DNA from: CAWBRT01 sp963791145
GTDB taxonomy: Bacteria; Acidobacteriota; Terriglobia; Terriglobales; Acidobacteriaceae
Length of the DNA stretch: 64,000 nucleotides
Assembly (NCBI GenBank): GCA_963791145.1
Contig: CAWBRT010000005.1
Span: forward strand, 124,001-188,000
Direction: 5' to 3'
The notes beneath the pieces were generated by a model. It worked only from the letters and a program-made list of their open reading frames with translations. It was not told where the DNA came from and did not search any database. A program made the translations under genes and the position numbers. Shown here one piece after another: positions 54,906 to 64,000 of this stretch; positions within the stretch are counted from its first letter, which is position 1, and each line of letters opens with the position of its first letter.

Positions 54906-55320
54906 ACTGTCCGCCGGAGCGCCAGCCCGTTCCCTCCGCCGGCTCCGATCCGACCTTTATCAAATCTAATTAGCTAACTAGTATCTAATATTCAGCATCT
55001 CATTTACTGATAAGTAGCGGTTGGATAAGGTTAGGACCACCACGCTACCAGCGACGGGAAACCAGTTTGCCGCATTATAAGTGGCTTAATATGTGCTGGT
55101 TACCTCCTGTCCAAAAGTAACGCCATTGCCGGCGCATATGCCGGAGACTTGGCGCGCTGGGTGGAAGCCAGCTAACTGCAAAATCAAGCACTGCGGCCTG
55201 GTTCCGAGGCCGCGCGTAATCATGGCGACAAGCTTGGGCCAGCCGGGTCGCTGGGGCAGCCTTCCGTCACCAAGGCAGACGGGCTGCGCTGGATGAAGTC
55301 ACGACAGTCCTGGAGTGCGA
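54906..55320. other. Spacer, nothing recognised
   Basis: About 415 bp with an AT-richer start (54960-55010) and no gene, hairpin terminator or known repeat that I can identify. It probably includes the promoter of the downstream kinase-like gene. Confidence 0.4.
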
Positions 55321-56340
55321 ATGTCGGAAAGCGTTTTAGAGCAGATCATCGGCACCTTGCGGCGATGCGGCGGGAACTGGTACTCACAACACGGCGAACT
55401 GCGTAACGTTCGCGTCGTGGGTCACACCCCCAAGCTCGACCATTACATCTACGATGTGGTTCTGGAGTTCGACGGCAGCAGCGAACGGCTGGCGGCGAAG
55501 GTCTTTCGCGGCAATAAACAAGGCGCCCATGCGCCCAGGAACATGGCTGCGCAGGAACTGAAGAACCTGTGTCTGGTCCATGAGATCTGCGCCAGGAAGA
55601 AGATCTCCGGCATTCCGCGCCCTCTGGGAGATTTTTCCGAGATGGGGGCCATCGTCACCGAAAAGCTTGCCGGAATTCCGGTGCAGTCGATTGTCATGAA
55701 GGCCGCCCTGCTGCCGGGCTACGCCGACCGGGGCACGCTGCAGTTTGCCGCGCGCAGCGCCGGCGAGTGGCTGCGCCGATTCCATAAGGCGACTGCCGAC
55801 ATGCCCGAGCCTTTCGATGCGGCAGCGCTGCTCTCGGAGCTGGAAAAGCTCTGCGCTGGCTGCAAGAGCGAAGGGCTGGACGACCTCTCGATCAGGAACA
55901 TCTTGGGCGGAGCGCGGGCCATCCTGGCGCGCTCCCGCAAGACGCTGCCCTCCTCGGCGGTGCTGAACGACTTTACGCCCTTGAACGCTATCGTCAGCGA
56001 AACCGGGATGGGCTTCTGCGAGTTCGGCAAAATGTCGCGCCGCGGATGTTCCTTCCACGACGTGGCCCAATTCCTGGCTTCCGTCGAAGCCCTGGAAAAG
56101 TACCCCTTCTGCGATCGCGCTATTACCTCCGAGGTGCAGGACAGCTTCGTCGAGGCCTACGGCGCCTCTCCCGCCGAGCAGCAGTTGCTGCGCGTGCTGA
56201 GAATGAAGGCCTTGCTGACCATGCTGCTTCAGGGACGCAACGTGAAGGAAAGCGCGCTGCGCAAGAAAGTGATGTGGGCGAACGTGATGAAACGCTTCAT
56301 CCAGCAGGCGGCGGAACGCTCGCTCGCGCCCACCGGCTGA
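55321..56340 (+). CDS. Aminoglycoside phosphotransferase-fold protein
   Basis: A 339-residue kinase-like protein. The N-lobe has LAAKVFRGNKQGAHAPRNMA, with the Lys typical of ATP binding, and a Glu-containing helix. The catalytic loop reads SSAVLNDFTPLNAIVS (usual HGDxxxxN, here ND..P.N) and the metal-binding segment is GFCEFGKMSRRG, where the usual Asp is replaced. Helices with EWLRRFHKATADM resemble APH enzymes. The degenerate loop makes true kinase activity doubtful; the substrate is unknown. A start at ATG 55321 with GGAG upstream is preferred. Confidence 0.7.
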   Translation: MSESVLEQIIGTLRRCGGNWYSQHGELRNVRVVGHTPKLDHYIYDVVLEFDGSSERLAAKVFRGNKQGAHAPRNMAAQELKNLCLVHEICARKKISGIPRPLGDFSEMGAIVTEKLAGIPVQSIVMKAALLPGYADRGTLQFAARSAGEWLRRFHKATADMPEPFDAAALLSELEKLCAGCKSEGLDDLSIRNILGGARAILARSRKTLPSSAVLNDFTPLNAIVSETGMGFCEFGKMSRRGCSFHDVAQFLASVEALEKYPFCDRAITSEVQDSFVEAYGASPAEQQLLRVLRMKALLTMLLQGRNVKESALRKKVMWANVMKRFIQQAAERSLAPTG

Positions 56341-56680
56341 TGTGATCCTGTAGTGACACAATAGAACACCACTACCCCGCGGTTCGTCCCCATTCTGCTG
56401 GCGAAACGCCGGCAGAACGGATTCCTGTCCAGCCATTTCAAGTGCCTCAAGATGGCGCCTTCGAATTGACAAGAATCCAGAGTTGTAGCCTAATGTTTCT
56501 GGTCGCTATACGTCCCCCGTTAGGTCACTCCGACCATTGGCGAGGTGGGCGTTTCACGTGCTCGCCTGTGCTGCCGAAGTAGGCCCTGTTGGTGGGTCCC
56601 GATCCAATCTGAGCCCTATTCAGGTCGGTTTCAACAGCCTGGACTCGGAATGCTTGCCACCGCCGTTTCCGGAGGCCGCC
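56341..56680. other. Spacer before the lipoprotein gene
   Basis: About 340 bp without a recognisable gene. An open frame from 56537 runs into the lipoprotein gene but starts with sequence that would bury the signal peptide, so it is not used. No clear terminator is seen. Confidence 0.4.
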
Positions 56681-58957
56681 ATGGATGGATCATTCTCCTC
56701 CCGCTCCAGCGTTTCAACCGCGGTTAAGCCAATTATTTTGCTGGTCTTATTCGCAACCGCGCTCTCGTTCCTCGCGGCATTGAATTTGGGCTGCGGTGGA
56801 GGCGGAGGCGGGGGATCGCAACAGTTGGCCAGCATACTGCCGCCACAATCCGATGGCACGGTTAGGCCCTCCAACCTCGCTTATCCGACATGGATTTCAG
56901 CAACAGTGGGACAGGCGATCACCGCCAACATTCCCACGGTTACGGGCACTGTCAACTCTTACTCCGTGATTCCCGCACTGCCCGCCGGATTGAGCCTGAA
57001 TGCTTCCTCGGGAATAATTTCGGGAACCCCGACGGCTGTTACTCCGATGGCAGCTTATACCGTGACCGCGTCGAACGACGGCGGCAGTACGACCGCCACT
57101 GTCTCGATTGTTGTAAACAAGGTCTTTCCGGCTTTGCTTGAACTGGGTCACCAGGTCGGCATGCAGCTCCGATTTGTAAACTCTCGTGTGCTCAGCGCAG
57201 ACGCAAGTGGACATTGGGTCTTGTGGAATTACGATACGGCGGCGATTCTGGCTCGCGGCGATCAGGCGGGACAACCCCCGCCCGGCACCAGCAGTTGGTT
57301 GGTGGATTTGGCCGGCCCAACGGCTGTGGTCGGAATATCAAATGGCTTGGAGGTTCGCGCCTCCTCTGACGGCCATCTTATTTCCACGATAGCTTTGCCG
57401 ACCTTGAATCAACAATTCCTTCCCACTAGCCAGCAGGCTTGGTGGAAGCTGGCGGCCGACGGAAGCTACGTTTGCGCCGGTACGTCATCAGGATTGATCG
57501 TCTGGGATCTTACCGGGCAGACGCTGTTCTCGATGTCAGGCAATTACTTGAGTGCGCAGGCCTTTGCGGCAGCCGGCGAGGTGCGTGTTGCTCTCGGACC
57601 GGCAGGCCAGAACGTGATAGAAACAATCTCGGTGCCGTCAGGAACGTCCTCCGTCAGTCCTGCCTTTTCCGGACAGTTCAATTCGTGGTTCCTGGACGGT
57701 GAGCGGTTTCTTACGAACTTGACGACCACGGTCTGGGTTTATTCCAAGGCCGGCGCACAGCAGAGTATCAATTCACTGCTCACCGTCGACAACCTGACCG
57801 GGCAAGGGAACTGGTTCTGGAGCAATGGCTTCATCTCCGGGGGCAATTACCAGCTTTCAATTTATCCGGCTGCAGGCGGCGCCGCGGCGGCTACGTATAC
57901 CTTCACGCTGCTTAACTATGCGGTCCCCTCCGGGCCGACTATAGCCATATCGGCTCCTAACTCGTCAACGGTCAGCATAGTTGACCTGTCAGGCCCGACT
58001 CCGTCAAAGACAGACTATTCGATTGCCGTGGGTTCATATGCTGCTACCTCGAGTACCCGATGGGTAACAGGGAATAGCTACGGTGTAATCCTGGATGGGG
58101 CACCCTTGCCGGCCACACCCCGTGTGCTCGCGCTCGGCGCTGCCAAGGTTGTTGGGGGCACGAGTCGTGTGGCTGTAGCTACGGCCAGCGGTACGATCTA
58201 CTATTTCGATACCGCAAGCAGAGCGCTCGAAGGCACGATCAGTGACTTAACTTCGAAATTGGCGATGTCATCCGACGGAACGGTGCTGGCCGCGAACAGC
58301 GGGGGGAGCCCCCCTGGCAATATTTACGCTCTTCCATCCGGAGCGCTCACCACGACCTTTCCCTACAACATGGGCAGCTTTCCCGGCTACTATCTTACTG
58401 ACTTTACCCTGTCAGGCTCGGGTACAACTCTGGGGATCGTGTTGAAGGGACACGTGCGAGAGGTGACGCCCACGGCGGGCGGAGTAACCATCTTGTCTGA
58501 CTCAGGCTCTGATCGGTCCGCTGTCCCTCAGCTTTCCCCTGACGGCACCCTGGCTGCCCTGACGACCGGGAGCTACCAGTACGGCATTATCAACGTTTAT
58601 GAGAACGGCACGTTGAAGTCGGCATTCCCGGGAGTCGCGGTCGGCTGGATCGACAACACACGGCTTCTGATTAACATTTACACCCTGCCTTGCCCGTCGT
58701 GCCAGCTGACTTTCAACGCCGCCATCTATAATTCGGCCGGGACCCAAGTTGCAACCGCACCATCAACCTTCCCGGCTTTGGATCGCATTCAACCTGTAAC
58801 CTCTGACCTGATATACGCTCCTTCAATCAACACGATCTTTTCTCTCAGCACCTGGCAGGCAACATACACAGGTGTCAAAGGGACCGGCGCAATCTCCGGA
58901 CCGTATGTCGTATATGAGACGGGAGCGGACAGCCGCGTGGTGGTCGACACCTATTGA
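56681..58957 (+). CDS. Large secreted lipoprotein with putative Ig and beta-propeller repeats
   Basis: A 758-residue protein. The N-terminus is a lipoprotein signal: Arg-containing start, hydrophobic IILLVLFATALSFLAALN and lipobox LNLGC followed by a Gly-rich run. Residues about 70-145 form a putative Ig (He_PIG) domain (ALPAGLSLNASSGIISGTPT, then AAYTVTASNDGGSTTATVSI). The rest is beta-rich with repeated blades (SADASGHWVLWNYDTAAILA; AMSSDGTVLAANSGG; PQLSPDGTLAALTTGSYQYG), resembling a WD40/YVTN-type propeller. It is probably anchored in the outer membrane and faces outward. Function unknown. Confidence 0.75.
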   Translation: MDGSFSSRSSVSTAVKPIILLVLFATALSFLAALNLGCGGGGGGGSQQLASILPPQSDGTVRPSNLAYPTWISATVGQAITANIPTVTGTVNSYSVIPALPAGLSLNASSGIISGTPTAVTPMAAYTVTASNDGGSTTATVSIVVNKVFPALLELGHQVGMQLRFVNSRVLSADASGHWVLWNYDTAAILARGDQAGQPPPGTSSWLVDLAGPTAVVGISNGLEVRASSDGHLISTIALPTLNQQFLPTSQQAWWKLAADGSYVCAGTSSGLIVWDLTGQTLFSMSGNYLSAQAFAAAGEVRVALGPAGQNVIETISVPSGTSSVSPAFSGQFNSWFLDGERFLTNLTTTVWVYSKAGAQQSINSLLTVDNLTGQGNWFWSNGFISGGNYQLSIYPAAGGAAAATYTFTLLNYAVPSGPTIAISAPNSSTVSIVDLSGPTPSKTDYSIAVGSYAATSSTRWVTGNSYGVILDGAPLPATPRVLALGAAKVVGGTSRVAVATASGTIYYFDTASRALEGTISDLTSKLAMSSDGTVLAANSGGSPPGNIYALPSGALTTTFPYNMGSFPGYYLTDFTLSGSGTTLGIVLKGHVREVTPTAGGVTILSDSGSDRSAVPQLSPDGTLAALTTGSYQYGIINVYENGTLKSAFPGVAVGWIDNTRLLINIYTLPCPSCQLTFNAAIYNSAGTQVATAPSTFPALDRIQPVTSDLIYAPSINTIFSLSTWQATYTGVKGTGAISGPYVVYETGADSRVVVDTY

Positions 58958-59002
58958 GTAGCCGGATCCGGCAACTAGGCCTACAAATTTAGATCATGAA
59001 CA

Positions 59003-59033
59003 GAACGCCACCAGCGAATTGCTGGTGGCGTTC
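59003..59033. terminator. Bidirectional terminator
   Basis: A perfect 13-bp stem (GAACGCCACCAGC / GCTGGTGGCGTTC) with loop GAATT lies between two convergent genes. T tracts are short on both sides. Confidence 0.7.
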
Positions 59034-59050
59034 ACGTTTCTGGTCTGGAT

Positions 59051-59914
59051 TTAGGGTCTGGATTGCGGCTGCGGTTGCGGGCTGTCCTTCTTGCTGTCGG
59101 GAGCGCTCTTATCCCCCGGTGATGGCAGGTCCTGTCCTTCGTAGGTGATTCGCACTTGCGAGCCAAAGCGTTTGTAGTTGGTGTACTTCACGACCTGCAC
59201 TACGTGAACGTCGCCAGTCGAAAAGTGCAGGATGTCGTCGACCTTGGTGAAGGTCGGGAACCAGTAACGCCCGTCCACCTGTTCGCGCCAGGTGGTGAAC
59301 TTGGGAAACAGGTTTTCCATCTCCTTCTTTTTGACGATATCGGGAACGTTCTTGCCGTAGGTCTTCACGATCTGGAAGTCTTGATCGTCCACCCAGATGC
59401 GTCCCTCGAAGTACCGCCGCTTCGGATCCATATGCTTGGGACGAATCTCGAAGACAAAGGTATTCAGCTCGTCTTCTTTCTGCTGGCCCAGATACTTGAT
59501 GTCATACTCCGGGATCTCGTCGCTGGTCAGCACGAAGGGCAAACGCTTTTCGATGTCTTCAAAGTCTTCGCGCGTCATGTCGATGCGCTGCAGCGTCGAT
59601 TGCGGAGCAAACACTACCTGCTCAACCCGGTGCCCGCGGTCGTCAAAGAGAATGTCGACCACCGACTGAAACTGCCCGTCGACCACGCGGCCATCCACCG
59701 TCTGCACCGTGACGCTCTGGCGCCAGGTGTAGTGCTCGCGGGCTTCCTTGAACTCCTTCTCCTTGGTGGCAAACTTCTGTATGACCTGATCGACGGTGAT
59801 GCCCTTGGGCTGGTCGGGAACCAGGGCGCCCTCGCCGCGTTCGTCGGCAAAGGCAGCCATCGAGAAAGTGAGCAGAAGCAAAAGGAGCAAGCGAGTGAGA
59901 ACTGGGCGGGTCAT
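59051..59914 (-). CDS. Secreted LolA-like outer-membrane lipoprotein-sorting-fold protein
   Basis: A 287-residue exported protein. The signal peptide is LTRLLLLLLLTFSMAAFA. The mature part is beta-rich: REHYTWRQSVTVQTVDGRVV, VVDILFDDRGHRVEQVVFAP, LNTFVFEIRPKHMDPKRRYF and GRIWVDDQDFQIVKTYGKNV, followed by GRYWFPTFTKVDD, with a Pro/Gln-rich tail. The WVD..dfqivk...g..vPD pattern is like LolA/outer-membrane lipoprotein-sorting family proteins found in Acidobacteriota. The exact role is unknown. Confidence 0.7.
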   Translation of the reverse strand: MTRPVLTRLLLLLLLTFSMAAFADERGEGALVPDQPKGITVDQVIQKFATKEKEFKEAREHYTWRQSVTVQTVDGRVVDGQFQSVVDILFDDRGHRVEQVVFAPQSTLQRIDMTREDFEDIEKRLPFVLTSDEIPEYDIKYLGQQKEDELNTFVFEIRPKHMDPKRRYFEGRIWVDDQDFQIVKTYGKNVPDIVKKKEMENLFPKFTTWREQVDGRYWFPTFTKVDDILHFSTGDVHVVQVVKYTNYKRFGSQVRITYEGQDLPSPGDKSAPDSKKDSPQPQPQSRP

Positions 59915-60238
59915 AACAGACTCTTTTTCTCTTATACATCAAACTGGGCGGGCATGTACGCCTTCCCGCCGCTGCTCCGTTAGATGACGAAAGAGGAGTA
60001 GCGGTCGCCAGGAGGAAAGTACTAAGGGCAGGTAGACCAGGTACTTCGTTATATGGCGAACGGCTGGCGCAGGATGGTTTTAAGCTTTTCCGGGGCGGTC
60101 CTGCGAGGATCGCCCAGGCAGATAACTCCTTCCCCGCATCTGTTGGTTTTCGCGCCAGGAAAACAGGAACTCGGTGTAGAATACACCCAGCTTCCAAGCT
60201 CAATATACATTCCAAGTGAAACTGATCGGGGGACGAAC
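59915..60238. other. Divergent spacer
   Basis: About 320 bp between divergent genes with no gene of its own. A GGCGGTCCTGCGAGGATCGCC imperfect palindrome is at about 60095-60115. The ribosome binding site GGGGGA of the right gene is at its end. Confidence 0.4.
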
Positions 60239-60676
60239 ATGGATCAAGTAGGACACCGCTGCGCCGAATTCCACAAGAAGGACTGCAACTGCTGCGAGGC
60301 AGTGCTGCACGGCTTTCGCGATCAGCTCCCGCTTCCACTCAGCGATGAAACCATGCGGATTGCGACCTGCTTCGGCGGGGGCGGCGTCGGCATGTCCGGG
60401 TTCTGCGGCGCCTTTACCGGCGCAACCATGGTGCTGAGCCTGCTGATCGGGCGCAACAGCCCGGAAGGGAATCGCGAGCCAGGATATACGTGGTCGCGCG
60501 AGCTCGGCGAACGCTTCGTCAAGCAGTTCGGCGACAACACCTGCAAGACGCTGCAGATCTATGAATACAAGTCGCCGCAGCAGAAGGAGAATTGCGGCCG
60601 GATCATCGCCCAGACCGGCGACCTGCTGGCCGCCTTCCTGAAGGAAAAGAACCTGCTGCCGGCGAAGGCGAAATAG
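60239..60676 (+). CDS. C_GCAxxG_C_C family redox-type protein
   Basis: A 145-residue Cys-rich protein. It contains CAEFHKKDCNCCEAVLHGFR, CFGGGGVGMSGFCGAFTGAT (the GxCGAxxG motif), and later DNTCKTLQIYE and NCGRIIAQTG. These spaced Cys residues define a putative redox-active family (C_GCAxxG_C_C), often near ferredoxin- or metal-linked genes. The start follows GGGGGA. Function is unproven. Confidence 0.85.
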   Translation: MDQVGHRCAEFHKKDCNCCEAVLHGFRDQLPLPLSDETMRIATCFGGGGVGMSGFCGAFTGATMVLSLLIGRNSPEGNREPGYTWSRELGERFVKQFGDNTCKTLQIYEYKSPQQKENCGRIIAQTGDLLAAFLKEKNLLPAKAK

Positions 60677-61124
60677 CGTCGCGTTTCGGTTCTAATCTTC
60701 CAATGGCAGGTTGAGGTTCTCGGCCCTCGCGGCTTAGCTTTGGGTGCTGATCGGGGTGAAAGCGTCGAGGTTTAGAGAGAACTCTGTCGCCCCTACGGGG
60801 CTCGATTGTTTTTTCCCACTTTACCCAGGGCTCACGCCCTGGGCTATTATCTTTTGCCCGCTCCGCGGGCAGGTGCCCCAGGCTCGCCATCGGGGTTCCC
60901 AGTGAACGTCGCTCGCTGGGGTGATTAGGCTAACCTGGGGTAGTTCTTTCGGCGCTCTCGAAGGGTTCACGAGAGAAAACAAATTACCCCACCGTAGCTC
61001 TGCTGCGCTTGCACCGCAGCAGCGGCAAGAACGGCCATTGCTGGGGCCCCCGTTCATCGCGCCGCTCGCCATGACAACACAGCGAGGTTCTTTGGCTCAG
61101 AGCGGAACGGCTTGGGCCTAAGGC
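60677..61124. repeat. Cluster of REP-like palindromes
   Basis: About 450 bp without a gene. It contains GCCCCTACGGGGC (about 60790-60802), CCCAGGGCTCACGCCCTGGG (about 60824-60843), GCCCGCTCCGCGGGC (about 60856-60870) and a GGGGTAGTTCTTTCGG...ACAAATTACCCC module (about 60937-60989). The first resembles the palindrome next to the RAYT at 45200. Confidence 0.6.
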
Positions 61125-61550
61125 TCACTTCGCCATCTGGTATCCGGCGAAGAAGAAGCTCACTTCAAAGCGCGCGGTGTCGTCGGCGTCGGAGCCGTGG
61201 GTGGCATTGCGCTCGATATTGGTGCCGTACTTCTTGCGGATCGTTCCCGCCTCCGCCTTTTCCGGATTAGTGGCGCCCATGATGCGGCGCCAGTCGGCAA
61301 TGGCGTTTTCCTTTTCCAGCGCCATCACCACCACCGGGCCCTCGGTCATGAACTTCACCAGCCCGTCAAAGAAGGGCTTGCCGACGTGCACGGCGTAGAA
61401 GCCGGCGGCCTGCGTCTTCTTCAGGTGCAGCATTTTCATGCCGACCAGGCGGAATCCGTTTTCCTCGATGGTTTTGATGATGTCGCCGGTGGCGCCCTTG
61501 GCGACGGCATCCGGCTTGATGATGGCAAGCGTGCGTTGCAGTGTCTTCAT
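61125..61550 (-). CDS. ndk: Nucleoside diphosphate kinase
   Basis: A 141-residue enzyme that transfers the gamma phosphate from ATP to NDPs via phosphohistidine. It starts MKTLQRTLAIIKPDAVAKGA and shows HVGKPFFDGLVKFMTEGPVV, MGATNPEKAEAGTIRKKYG and the active His118 in NIERNATHGSDADDTA. It lies downstream of sucCD in the same direction, separated by a 128-bp repeat. Confidence 0.96.
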   Translation of the reverse strand: MKTLQRTLAIIKPDAVAKGATGDIIKTIEENGFRLVGMKMLHLKKTQAAGFYAVHVGKPFFDGLVKFMTEGPVVVMALEKENAIADWRRIMGATNPEKAEAGTIRKKYGTNIERNATHGSDADDTARFEVSFFFAGYQMAK

Positions 61551-61678
61551 GTAGGGTAAAGCTAACCTTTCAATCAGGGATTAGGGGACAGGGAATAGGG
61601 GTTAGGAAATCAGGGACCGGAAATCTGCAAGCAGTACCTGTAGCTGCTTTCTATCCCCTAATCCCTAATCTCTAAATC
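61551..61678. repeat. Inverted pair of telomere-like repeats
   Basis: From 61575 the plus strand reads CAGGGATTAGGGGACAGGGA and onward, and from 61652 its complement CCCCTAATCCCTAATC. The two arrays face each other and could form a long stem between ndk and sucD. Confidence 0.7.
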
Positions 61679-62549
61679 CTAAACCCTTGAAGCTGTTTTG
61701 CCGATTGCCTGCGCCAGGGTTTCGCCTATCGTGGCCGGAGAAGTGGCGACTCGAATCCCCGCCGCCTCCAGCGCCTTGATCTTCTCCGCAGCCGTTCCCT
61801 TGCCGCCGGAGATGATGGCCCCGGCATGGCCCATGCGGCGTCCCGGAGGCGCCGTCTGCCCGGCGATAAACGACACGACGGGTTTCTTGACGTGCTGCTT
61901 GACGTACTCCGCCGCGGTCTCCTCGGCGGTGCCGCCGATCTCGCCGATCATGATGATGGCTTCCGTGTCCGGGTCCTCGTTGAACAGCTGGAGGGCGTCG
62001 ACGAAATTGGTGCCGATGATCGGGTCGCCGCCGATGCCGATGGCGGTCGACTGCCCGATGCCGCGCAGCGTGAGCTGATGAACCGCCTCGTAGGTCAGCG
62101 TCCCCGAGCGCGAGACGATGCCGACCTTGCCCGGAAGATGAATGCGCGCCGGCATGATTCCCACCTTGCACTTTCCCGGCGAGATGATGCCGGGGCAGTT
62201 GGGGCCGATCAGGCGCGATTTCTTGCCTTCCATGTAGCGCCACACCTGCACCATGTCGCGCGTGGGCACGCCCTCGGTGATGCAGACGATCAGCGGTATC
62301 TCGGCATCCACGGCTTCCAGGATGGCGTCGGCTGATGCCGGCGGCGGAACGAAGATGACCGTCGCGTTGGCCCCGGTCTTGGCCTTGGCCTCGGCCACGG
62401 TGTTGAAAATGGGCCAGCCTTCATGAATCGCCCCACCCTTGCCCGGGGTCACGCCGCCGACGACCTTGGTTCCGTACTCGGCGGAAGTTTTGGCGTGGAA
62501 TGTGCCTTCGCGGCCAGTTAATCCCTGCACGAGAAGTCTGGTGTTCTGA

Positions 62550-62566
<17 letters not shown>
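61679..62566 (-). CDS. sucD: Succinate--CoA ligase [ADP/GDP-forming] subunit alpha
   Basis: A 295-residue TCA-cycle subunit that binds CoA and carries the phosphohistidine. It shows RLLVQGLTGREGTFHAK, VGGVTPGKGG, VFVPPPASADAILEAVDAEI, IGPNCPGIISPGKCKVGIMP and GRRMGHAGAIISGGKGTA (active His in MGHAGA). The start at 62566 overlaps the sucC stop region by 17 bp, so translation is coupled. Confidence 0.96.
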
Positions 62567-63746
<1,180 letters not shown>

Positions 63747-64000
63747 GGTCTCAAGAGGTTCGGGCCGTTCTCGCTCCGTCCGATCACGACGCTGGCGAGC
63801 CGGTCTCGCTTTCCAAAATTTTGCTTCCTGACGAGCCGCACCCGCCCACATTCAGGCACAGAGATTCGCCGCATCAGCAGTTGCTCAAACCGGAGGGGCG
63901 GGCCGGAACAGATGAATGCAGGCACCCAAGGACCCGACAACCAGCAGGAAACAACGCCTCTCGCCCCGTCGATTCGAGACGGGCTCCATTGTATTAGCCC
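63747..64000. other. Upstream region of sucCD, window edge
   Basis: No gene is recognised in the last 254 bp. It should contain the sucCD promoter. Confidence 0.4.

Noticed and set aside
23023..61690. TTAGGG repeats as a sign of eukaryotic contamination or a linear chromosome end
   Set aside because: The units are degenerate, short, intergenic and repeatedly placed after bacterial stop codons.

Overview
The window looks like chromosomal DNA of an environmental bacterium, most likely an Acidobacteriota (Terriglobia/Koribacter-like) member. This is inferred from GC-rich codon use, an RNase G with a giant acidic insertion, secreted proteins of acidobacterial type and intergenic spacers packed with short palindromic and telomere-like repeats. 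There is no rRNA gene to settle it. Many genes, including core ones (rodA, rng, cca), carry single-base frameshifts that clean up perfectly when one base is added or removed. I read most of them as base-calling or assembly errors and annotate across them.

Layout. (1) 1-15.1 kb is a tRNA-Phe integration hotspot. A tRNA-Phe(GAA) gene at 15034-15109 carries its 3' half as a 51-bp perfect repeat at 2646-2696. A tyrosine integrase lies just before each copy (1258-2550 and 13656-14972), so two integrative elements sit in tandem. The inner one is 12.4 kb. It has a resolvase, a replisome organiser, a DnaC-like loader and small cargo genes but no virion genes, like a phage satellite. (2) 15.7-34 kb is a core block: mrdA-rodA (cell elongation), rng, an aldo-keto reductase, hemerythrin, cca, tsaD, a crotonase, a VOC-lumazine synthase fusion with nusB, a Cys/Met PLP enzyme and a ferredoxin-NADP reductase.

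(3) 35.4-44.1 kb is the highlight: an apparently complete oxalate-utilisation island. It encodes a GntR/FadR-type regulator, an oxalate oxidoreductase-type TPP enzyme (fused gamma-delta, alpha with a YPIRP motif, beta), an OxlT-like transporter with both oxalate-binding basic residues, an AAE3-like oxalate-CoA ligase, and a PanE-family reductase like the oxalyl-CoA reductase of Methylobacterium. Together they would import oxalate, oxidise part of it to CO2 with reduction of ferredoxin, and activate and reduce the rest to glyoxylate for assimilation. The first operon (regulator to transporter) ends at a clear terminator, and the ligase and reductase form a second unit.

(4) 44.4-51.7 kb is a mobile patch: a REP-associated transposase inside nested inverted repeats; an IS1595-family element with an 8-bp target duplication that carries a trypsin-like protease gene; and a second IS1595-family transposon with several passenger genes, abutting a 3' fragment of gltA. 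(5) 51.8-64 kb returns to core functions: gltA, comF, an HNH nuclease, an APH-like kinase, a large lipoprotein, secreted proteins, ndk and sucCD. Citrate synthase, succinyl-CoA ligase and the glyoxylate-producing oxalate route sit within 30 kb of each other.
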